Source: Caenorhabditis remanei (taxonomy: Eukaryota; Nematoda; Chromadorea; Rhabditida; Rhabditidae). Taken from it: a DNA stretch of 64,000 nucleotides. Below, piece after piece: positions 55,114 to 64,000 of the stretch. The stretch is from assembly GCF_010183535.1 (NCBI RefSeq), contig NC_071329.1:6076001-6140000 (forward strand), read 5' to 3'. The notes below the pieces were generated by a model. That model ran no database searches. It had not been told where the DNA came from and saw only the letters and a program-made list of their open reading frames with translations. Every line of letters begins with the position of its first letter. Position 1 is the stretch's first letter. Made by a program: the position numbers and the translations under genes.

Positions 55114-56097
55114 ATGAATTCCAACGACCAGAATCGTGGTGGAGTCGCCGATAAAGCCCTTCAACTCGTGCTCGAGATGAAAAGAAACCCAGATATGATG
55201 CCTCCATATAATGTAAAACTTTAAAGCTGTAAATAAGCATAGTATTTACAATAATATTTACAGACAGATCTAATGCGACAATGCCAGCAAAAAATCGACG
55301 AATTGTTTCAGAAAAATGCTGCCGAAGTGTAATTTATCTTGCAATTCAAGGTTATCTAATTTTATTTGTTTTTTTCAGTCAAAAAATCAGCGCCGGCCTT
55401 CCCCACGATCCCACTCTTCTTCATCCCCGTCTAGGAGCAATGATTCACATTCGTGTATGTCTGAATTTTTATTATTTTTAAGTTTTTATTAAATTTGGAA
55501 AATTTTCAGCGCTGTATGCTGGCGTACATCAACGAACGGAAGAATCGAATCCGATCGTACCGATGGCGATACGGAGGAGCTCTTCCAGTCTCTGTCAGAG
55601 TAAAAATTATGAGGCTTTATCTAAAATTCTATATTTTCTTGTTCAGAACGCACTTTGCGACGCAGAAATCCAATTTTTCAACGAGTACTCTGGCACGTTG
55701 GCCAGATTTCAGCAGGGTCTTGGCGAAGGTGGTGTCAACTTGCTGTTGCACACCGCACCGCCCAAAACACTCTTCGTACAAGTTCGATCGCTTGAGGATT
55801 TCGGAGAATTCGAGACAATGGACGGGAATCTCGTTCAGTTGACTAAGGATAGCTTGGTGTGTAGAAGTTGCGACGGTTTTTAATAGTTTTGAGGAGTTTT
55901 CAAGCTATTTTTCAGCTTTTTAGAGTAAAAAAGACATCGGAAACCACAGAAAAGTACGCAAAAACGTGTCCTGAGCATTTTCTGCGTTTTCTGCCTTTAA
56001 AAAAAGTATAAACATGCAAAACATTTTTCAGCACTCCCTCCCTCGTCAAGACTGCGAAATGCTCATCCGTCAAGGTGTTCTCGAGCTCGTTCATTAA
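55114..56097 (+). CDS. psf-1: GINS complex subunit PSF1
   Basis: Six exons (55114-55212, 55264-55328, 55379-55454, 55510-55599, 55647-55856, 56032-56097) give 201 residues, the normal PSF1 length. The N-terminal helical bundle ([26 protein letters not shown]), the conserved [18 protein letters not shown] segment, the [10 protein letters not shown] motif and the C-terminal beta domain ([20 protein letters not shown]) ending in [18 protein letters not shown] are all as expected. PSF1 with PSF2, PSF3 and SLD5 forms GINS, part of the CMG replicative helicase. It converges with the large helicase gene, 220 bp apart. Confidence 0.96.
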
Positions 56098-56204
56098 TTT
56101 TTTTTCCATAATTTTAATCATTCTTACGCTGATATCATGTTTATCTGTATAAAACCTAATTTTTCAGCAAAAAAAGGAAAAAAAAACTTCATTTAAATAA
56201 TATA

Positions 56205-56210
56205 TTTATT
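56205..56210 (-). terminator. Polyadenylation signal of the helicase gene
   Basis: AATAAA on the minus strand, about 108 bp after the helicase stop codon at 56318-56320. Confidence 0.55.
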
Positions 56211-56317
56211 GTCACAGGAGAAATTGAGTATCTCATTCTATTGAGAAAGAACTAAACGGACAAGAATTTGAAATGGAATTGAAAGAGAAAAAAATATGAC
56301 AGTGAATGGTAACATGA

Positions 56318-59300
56318 TTATTTTGGAGGTCTGGTATATGTGTAGGTCTCAGAGTCCCAGTTCTGAAAAAAAACAAATTTAGTTTATAAAATTTATCTGA
56401 AAAAGCGAAAACTCACCCCTTGGAACACTTCCATATTTCCATTCGGCACTCCAGCCGAGGAGGCGCGAAGATTTTCGATCTGTGCCACGATATTCGGGTT
56501 GATTTTCACGGATTTTTTCGACTTTTTCTTCGAATTCGAATCATCATCATCGAACATTTGGATGGATTCAGGAGGAGATTGAGTGGGTGGTGGTGCGATT
56601 CGAGTCAAGTTGCATCGCCCATCCTGGAAAATGGAAATATGAGTTAGGATGGGTCTGTCTGTATTTTTTGTGTCCGGATGTCCAATCAGTTGAAAGTTTT
56701 TACTTTTTTGTATGTCTGTGTGTAAGTAGGACTGGGTGACGGGGGGAAATCGGAAAAAATCCCAAAATTTTGAAAATTGCATTTTTAAAACTCGCGAAAA
56801 TCCAAATTGGCTCAGAATTTTTTACTTTCGAGTTTTCTGTATCAAGCGCTTCTTTTTTTTATCAATCTATATTTCCAAGTTTTCAGATGTCTGTCTGTGT
56901 TTCTGTTAGACCGGATGTCCGAATATGTTAGTCTGTCAAGATGTCCTGGATATCTGCTTATGTGCTAGTTTTTTCGAGTGTCCAGTTTCGTTCAAGGAAA
57001 ATAATTTTGAAAATTCTGGATGGCTGTCTGTATGTCCGTTTTTCCAGATGTCCGGATGTCCAAAATACAAAAAAACTCACCAAACCGACGACATTCCGGT
57101 GCTCCTCGACTCTCTTCACAATAGTTTTCCAATACTTTGCCTTCCTCAACCCATCCAAATTTCCAACCACAATCGTCGCCTGTTTCGCCCGCGACATAGC
57201 CACATTCAATCGATTGCTCAACTGCATGAAGTCGGACACTATCTCATTCGTACAACACATTATGATGACCTCCTTCTCGGTCCCCTGGAACGCGTCGACT
57301 GTTCCACACTTGACACCAGAGCCTCTCAAATGTTCAGTGAGAATCGATGTCTGGGCGGCGTAGAACGAGATAACTCCTATGTCGAGCGGATTCATTGGAT
57401 GCTTCCGATGAGTCGTCAAATCGTTGACAAGTTTTCCGACGAGAGTTTTCTCCGTATCATTTCCAGTCGACGTGCCCATCTTGAACGAGCTTCCCTTGTT
57501 GTCAATAATCATTATTGGGTACTCGGGATTCGGCCATAAATCCGATCGCTTCGTCACGAACTCTTTGCGTTGATCTTCTTTGACACCGGAGATCAAAACA
57601 CCGTCATAGAATAGTTCACTTAACAACTTGGTGGTTTTCGGGTGACATCTATAGACACATCTGAGAACTGAAGTGGGGAATAAGTTCCCTTGAATCGCTC
57701 GTTCCATGGTATTTCCGATACCGTAGTCCTTGAGCCGCCCGTCTAGAGTATCATCACAATAAGGGGGAAGTTGATGGATATCTCCGATCAGTCCGAAGTT
57801 AGCCCTCGGAAATGTTTTCAAGAGTCCTAACAGTGTATACTCGGGGAGCTGAGAGGCCTCATCGATCTGAACGGTGCAAACTTCCTTTAGAACTGTGAGC
57901 AAGTTCTTCGAGGAGTCGGCAGTTGTCATGATGAGATCAGGTTGATAGATTGAGAAAAACGCTTCGGTGACTACCGTGGTGAATGGTGTTCTGAACTCTC
58001 CTGATCTATCATAACATTTCCGAGCCATTCCAGACAATTCATGAATTGAAACCACGTGATTCTTCAAGACATAAGCAAGCATATGATTGAAGTGATTGTT
58101 CTGCAGACGCTTCAGCCTTCGATCATTCTCTGGAATCCTTCCGGTAGCCCATGCGGCGAAAGTAGAGTTCATCAGATGTGGCATATCGTAGTCCGTCCGA
58201 GCGTTATCTGGTAGTTCATTCCAATTCTTCTCAGAGACATATCTTACGAATTGCAGATCTTGCAGAGATGAATCCCCACTTGAGCATATCCTTTTGGCAA
58301 TTTCAATTAAATTGACACTCGCGTAATTACTCTGGGTAATTAGGAGTTGTTGAGTTTGATTCTGGAGAATGTTGGTCTCACAATTCCGTTTGTAAATCTC
58401 GAGAGCAGCGGTGATAATTGTCATAGATTTACCACATCCGAATGGAGAGGACCCGATGATAAGGGGGTTTCCGTCGAGAAGCATTTTGACATACTCGTTT
58501 TGATATTTGTTGAGAGCTATCTTCTGGGGGACTGATGGGAAATAGTATTGCCCATTGTGATTTGAAGATTTCTTCGATTTCGGCGTGGAGGACGATGGAT
58601 TCAGGTCAAAAGGTCTTGCGTACTCAATCCCGTAATCAAGTGTCTTTCTTTCAACTGGCTCTGTCAATTTCTCAATTGGTTTCCCGCCATAAAGAGTCTC
58701 AATTATCCGTCTTCCATTAGAATCGTGCTCCAACACTTGGAAGTATCCATCATGCAAAAAGTAGTGATCCGTCATCTCCCTCTGAGATACAAAATAGTCT
58801 CCTTCCGTGAAATCCATCCCCTTTGGGCAGTCTCTCGATATTCTTGCAGTGATGAATAGAGCCTCATTATCTGATATTACAGTCTCAATGGAGGCGTTCA
58901 CATCACCTAACGGTCCACCAAACATCACACGATTCCCGTTGTTCCATAGTCCGAGTGTCGGTTGGCTGGGAGGGTTGTCGATCCGGAATTTGACTATGGT
59001 ACCTGATTTATAGATGTCATGCATGTGGAACGCTCTGCAATCAAACCGCCCGTTGAAAAGAGTATTAGCAGCACTGAAACCCATCAGAGAGCAAGTCTCC
59101 ACGATCTCTTCTCTCTTCTCCAAATCTACATTGGTGTCTTCGGAGAATGCATTGATTCCAATCTTGAACTGCTCGTTCTTATCCTTACACTCTTTGAACT
59201 CAAAGATAGTTCCGAAAGAATTGGGATAGCTCGAGATCTTGGTGATCTTTGACGTGATATTATTCTTCTTTTTCTTCTGATAATCCTCCGTGAAATTGAT

Positions 59301-62300
59301 CTCAAGCTTCTGCGGCTCAAACGCCTGTCCAGCGTAAATCAAATCAGGTCTCACCGCATCCCAATCATCTACAGTAACCAGCATCGGCTCATCTTTTCCT
59401 TTTACAACTGCCATTCGGTTTTTCAAAAAGGAAAATGTTACTTGAGAGGATTGATTCGCTCGGGGATACAGTATGACCTTTGAGGCAATCCAGTAGCACA
59501 CGGTGTCTTGGCTAACGGATGATACTGAAATGTTGCTTTGGAAACTTTCAATATTTGTAGATCTAACAAGTTCAGTGACTGCTACTATATCTCCCGGGAA
59601 GAGATTTCCGATCGGGTTGCTCCCATCGACTCCCCTCAGCCTAGTCCTTGACGTCACTTCAATAAATCTCAAATCTCCTCGATGGTATCCATGAACATTG
59701 ACATGACAAGCAATCAATATGTATTTCTGCTCTTGTTCAGCTAGTACCCGATAGAATGCACAAATCTCATCACTCCCTGGATATGAAGATGGCAATGGCA
59801 TGATGATGTGAGGGAGACTTGGCAGCATCGGCAGATTCCTCTCCGAGCTATCTCTCCATGTATACGTCATTGCGGCGAATTCAAGGGCGTCCTGGTGTTT
59901 GTATGATTTGAGAGTTTTAGTGCCGGAACGCCTGGAACTCCGTTGATGTGGGGAGCTTCTGGTGTAGAATTGGGAGAAAACGTTTTGATCGTCCTCGAGG
60001 TTGTAGAGACGAGTGAGATGTTCGATGGGCTGAAAACTAGGGGGAATCGATGACGTCTTTTGGAATAGACACTTACCATTTTTGCTGCCTTCTCCTCCTT
60101 GCTGCTTCCGTCACGCTTAAAATAACTAGTGGATGCTTCTGCGCTCACGACGGAGAGCCGGGGTCCATTGTGACGTTTTGGGACAGGTGTGGACCATATC
60201 GTAGTCTCATCGGCTATGGGTTCGGGGAGACTGGATTGGAAGGGTGGGGGTGGTGAGAGTGGTGAAACTGGATTCTGACTAGAAGTTGTCGGCAGTTGAG
60301 ACACATTGAATTTTGGTTCGAACGGATTAGGTGTTTTCTGGTTTAGAGACGTGAATATCTTCGGTTCTTCTGTTCTAGATGGTTCAGACGGGTTTGGTGT
60401 TCTCTGGCTAGAAGATGTAGCTGGTGGCTGAGTTTTCTTGAGTTCTGGTACGGTAGTTTCAAACGGATTCTGGCAAGATGCCTTCAGTTGCTGAGGCTTC
60501 ACGGTTTCTGGTGTGGAAGTTTCTGATGGATTCGGGCTTGGTGATCTCGGCGGTTGAATCTTCTCAACTTCAAGTTTGGATGGCTCCGGTGTTATCTGGC
60601 TAGACGATGTAGGCACCTGAGCCTTTCTGGATGGTTCTGACGGTTCGAACGGATTCTGGCTAGAAGAAGTTGGTGGCTGATGCTTCACGGCTTCTGGTTT
60701 GGAAGTTTCTAATAGATTCTGCCTTGGTGATCTCGGTGGCTGAATCTTCTCCACTTCTAGTATCGATGACTCCGAGGTTATCTGCCTGGATAATGTAGGT
60801 ATCTCACGTTTCTTGGATGGTTCTGACGGTTCGAACGGATTCTGGCTGGAAGAAGTTGGAATCTTGTGCTTATCGATGTTTGATTCAGACTGTTTTAATG
60901 GATTCTGGCTAGATGGCATAGATGCTTGACGAATCTGCACATCTGGCTTGGATGACACTGATGGAGAAGACGTCGGCCTCTCCATTCCCGTTTTAGGTGT
61001 CTCAGCTAACTTTGGAAGAGAAAAAGAAATGGGCGGGGTCTTCACAACTTTCACCATCGGTCTTATTGCCAACTTTTGAACAGAGGACGGAACAAGATAA
61101 GGTTTTTCGATCTTGGTAGAAGGTTCCACTGGTTTCTCAGGTTTGGCAGGCAGAGTGGGCGGAGTCTTCTCGACTTTTGGCTTGACTGGTTGAGATGAAG
61201 TAGGTGTCTTTGCAGTGGTGGGCTCCTAAAAAAGTTGCATAGAATTTAACGATCTGGAAACTTCTATCAAACCTTCAAATCCATTTTCTTCATTGAGCTC
61301 TCCAACTCCTTGGTAGAATTCGAGTTGCTCGATGAAGCCGGTGATGGCTTTTTAGGTTCCGGCACGATAGTTGGCAACTTGAAAGTGGGCATCTTCTCAG
61401 CACCACCCACAATAATTCTTGGTCTCATATTTTGTACATGTTGAACAGCTGCAGTATCCACTGCATCGTAAGGGTTCGATGTTGTCGGGGTTACCCATGA
61501 GTCATCAGATGTAGTCGTCTGAAAAGATATTTTTCTATAAGCAAGTTTCTATTTGTCTTACGGTAGTGGCTGGAGCAGGTCCCCAAAAGTCTTCGTGGGA
61601 TATGAACACTTTTTGAGGGATGAGGGAGGTGTTGAAGGATTGTAGAGCCCTTGGTTCGGTTTTGGTATTTACCTTTTCTTTTTCCTTCTCCTTCTTCTTC
61701 TCCACTTGCTCATCATAATCACTATCCCAGCTGTCAAAACTCTGGTTGTGCTCACTTATCTTCTGAAAATAAATTCTTTATTTTTTAATAATCCCCCAAA
61801 ACTCAAAACTTACATCAATCTCATCATCATCCTCACTCTGCCAATCCTCATAATACTCTTTGAGATTTGATGTCTGGAAATATGAATTTTTGTGATAATT
61901 GAAACGGAAAATAGCTTACCTCAATATCGTGGACATCGTTATTCGTGGTAAGCTCCTCATTTTCAGTGGTGGTGGTTCCCCAGAAACCGTCATAGTCAAC
62001 AATTACAGATTGAGAGTTCGGTTGAGATGTGGAAGTAGATGGCTCGTTCTCTCGGGAGCATATCTCTTGATTCCTGTCTGTTCTCCAGAAATTCTCCTCG
62101 GAATCATCTGAATCATAGCATTCTCCATCAGGAGCAACCGGTTCGCTTGACTTTTTCTGAAATTTTACCAGTTATACATACTGAAAAAGTCGTACAAACC
62201 TGTTCAGCTGCTGAAAATACACAACTGTCGCTTGAGATGTTTGAGACTTGCGCCTCGGTCTCTAAGGAATCCTCGACGGGTTTTGGAGCAACAGAGATAT

Positions 62301-64000
62301 GACCATTAGATGAGCTGGGCTCTTGATAAAAGCCATTATTTTTTATAGGAACACTCCGAGTGGAGTTTTCAGGAGTTTTCTGAAATTTCTAGCCAAATTA
62401 AAAATTTTTGTTAATCATCAAAAATACCTTTTCCTCTCCAAGACCCCAAGGATTATAGTCTCTTTCTACTGGCTCCGGAGGTGAAGGCCTGTAAGCGTTT
62501 GAGGTGCTTGGGCCTTCCTGGAAAATATGTAATTCACAGAAAAAATTAATGAAGAATGAGTTACCTGTCGAACATCTCTAGTCCAGTAATCATCATGATC
62601 CGAATAGTAGTTCTGGTTGGGAAATCCATTGGAAGAGGTGGAAGCACCGTTCTAAAAAAAATTCACATTTAAAGGTTTTTCACACAGAAAAACCACCTCC
62701 TGATCATTTCCATTTCCCCAAAAGTCAGCGTGATCGACAACGACTGCTCTCTGCCTTGTTGTTGCTGTACTGGTCGATGGATTCGTGTTCGGTGACTGAA
62801 AAGAAGTTTATGACATTTGTTTTTCAAATTTTCAAAATTAGTTATTGTTATAGATGCCAATGTAGTAGGTTTTCTTAAATTAGTGAAGTTATGTTGTTGT
62901 GGTTTAAAATGATTGTCAAAGTTTATTCTAGTGGGGTATCTAATTCAATATTTTTTGCAGCAACCCACTCAATACCAGTTCCGTCATTTCTTTCAAAAAA
63001 TTAATAGAAGAATTAGTGTTCACGGATTCACGGAATTTGGGCAAAGGACACAGCTTTAATGGAACTTGGTTTTTTTTTCATTTTGATCATTCTTTTAATA
63101 CTTCTGTATTAAATACAAGCGCTTTCTACTAACAGCCTTCCAAAATCTCCCAGCTAACCAAAAAAAAAGCAAATTTCAGACGAACCTTCACCACAGTCTG
63201 ACTCTGATCTCTGACCAGTTTAACATAAGTTCTCGATTCTGTTTTCTGCCAACCATTGTCATACACAGTACGAGATGTTAGATGGGTTTTGCGTACATGA
63301 GATGGTTGGGAGATTTCAACTGGCACGGGAGGTGGAGGAGGAGGTCTTACTCGGTTACGTTGTCTTACTTGGTTTAGAGCTAGTAACTGAAATCAAATAG
63401 GAGAGGTTATCAAAAAAACATCTACACAACACTGGTACCACACAACATCTATTTATATTTATATGTGATTTTTAGCTCTTCGAAATGAGTTTTTTCTTGA
63501 AAATTATAATTTTTTTGAAAATTTTCCATGAAAAAACTCACCCTTTCCTGTTCGGCTTGCTGCCTATGATATTTCTCCAAAAACGATCCATAGCCTAATC
63601 TATCGGAAGTGACTTCGGGCGGTGCAGTCGGTGCATAATAATCACTCGGTCGTTCCCAAGTATCAAAATGGCAGGCTTCGTGTGGTGGTGGTTGGTTTGG
63701 TCTTCTGGAATTTGTCTGTTGTAATTTTTTAATCAAGAATGGGGTTTTTGAGGTAGAAACATAGATCTTCACAATTTGATAACAAAAGTTATACTATTAA
63801 TTGTTTCCTCTATTGTTTTTTTAATTAAAATGTGTTTTTTTCATAAGTTTGGTTGCCTGTTTTGAAAATTGAGCTCATACTCAGAAACTTAAACATTTGA
63901 ATGTTTGAAAACCGGACGAATTAAAACAAGAAAAGTTTAGAAATGGGAAAATCTTAATTCCTACCTTTTTAAATTCTGTGCAAACACAATTTGTGAATTT
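56318..64000 (-). CDS. Large UPF1-type SF1 helicase with W/WG-rich disordered N terminus (5' end outside)
   Basis: Minus-strand exons, all in phase: 64000(partial)-63965, 63704-63542, 63386-63186, 62795-62697, 62651-62565, 62517-62428, 62379-62200, 62156-61920, 61873-61814, 61762-61562, 61518-61273, 61225-60077, 60029-57081, 56623-56417, 56362-56318; at least 1982 residues. The 2949-bp exon holds a superfamily 1B helicase: Walker A SSPFGCGKSM (near 58430), DEASQ (57849-57863), GDIHQLPP, YRCHP, VDAFQGTEKEVII (near 57290) and NVAMSRAK (near 57190), the UPF1/MOV10/DNA2 pattern of an ATP-dependent RNA or DNA helicase. N-terminal exons encode acidic linkers, each with a Trp motif (DFWGNG, NPWGLG, GFWGTT, DFWGPA, DSWDSD, EDWQSE and others). 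A 383-codon exon has three 62-residue NPF repeats. Alternative start: an ATG at 63772 if the first intron is not real. No named orthologue assigned. Confidence 0.85.
60400..60865 (-). repeat. 62-residue (186-bp) tandem repeat with NPF motifs in helicase gene
   Basis: Coding repeats with constant 62-codon spacing: Asn codons of QNPFE start at 60841, 60655 and 60469. The shared order within a unit is SSSQNPFEPSEPS, then SRQIT/SSQIT, then LEVEKIQPPRSP, then a SKPE/TPE V-KxQ segment. The third copy is shortened. Related QNPL, TPNPF and SQNPV pieces lie on either side, suggesting older copies. NPF is the EH-domain-binding motif; that partner is inference. Confidence 0.8.

Noticed and set aside
59867..61129. 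Separate 420-residue gene ending at 59867
   Set aside because: Splicing at 60077/60029 (GTAAGT...TTTTCAG, phase 0) joins its frame to the helicase frame, which stays open and sensible through 60029; the extra tail past 60077 is intron and wrong-frame reading.

Overview
The window is nuclear DNA from a Caenorhabditis nematode, probably not C. elegans itself. The signs are AT-rich DNA, many 45-60 bp introns ending in TTTTCAG or TTCCAG, likely trans-splice acceptors just upstream of start codons, and an ordered gene block (egl-43, thymidylate kinase, ATP synthase subunit f, PSF1) that, from memory, matches the R53 region of C. elegans chromosome II. Every gene model below was built by hand: ORFs were joined at GT/AG sites whose phases agree. 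Exon coordinates should be good to a base where the phase check closes. First exons and UTRs are less certain.

Left third (1-22.6 kb): a lineage-specific cluster. Five alpha-arrestin (ARRD-type) genes lie at 2.3, 3.0-4.5 (minus), 12.5, 15.3 and 19.1 kb, and all carry PPxY-type motifs near the C terminus. Between them are two PDZ-like paralogues in tail-to-tail inversion (5.7-8.5 plus; 9.2-11.5 minus), a small 88-residue gene, and a scatter of tRNA genes. These are one tRNA-His inside an intron with a decayed copy nearby, and six tRNA-Gly(TCC) copies, three of them inside arrestin introns. One tRNA-Gly is split by a 1.6 kb DNA transposon that itself contains a hAT-type MITE and what look like captured spliced exons. 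One tRNA-Gly plus a piece of arrestin exon has been copied in inverted orientation.

Middle (22.6-46.1 kb): about 14 kb without a convincing gene, rich in dispersed repeats and carrying several AP-1-type sites. It is followed by egl-43, the EVI1/PRDM3-type zinc-finger transcription factor: ten coding exons, six zinc fingers, a reduced PR domain and a PVDLT CtBP-type motif.

Right third (46.1-64 kb): compact housekeeping genes. Thymidylate kinase is on the minus strand and has a 5.6 kb last intron holding a possible small secreted-protein ORF. ATP synthase subunit f (minus) and GINS subunit PSF1 (plus) are divergently arranged. Last comes a very large minus-strand gene that runs off the window: a UPF1-type superfamily 1 helicase with a long disordered N-terminal half containing repeated acidic/aromatic W or WG motifs and 62-residue tandem NPF repeats. 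That architecture recalls Argonaute-hook helicases and is the most intriguing protein in the window.

Mobile DNA: three hAT-type MITEs with 8-bp target duplications, one piggyBac-like MITE with TTAA ends, a GGCCCGG-ended family flanked by TA, a dispersed palindromic family, and clusters of GTAGATTTACG and TTAGGCTTAC motifs.
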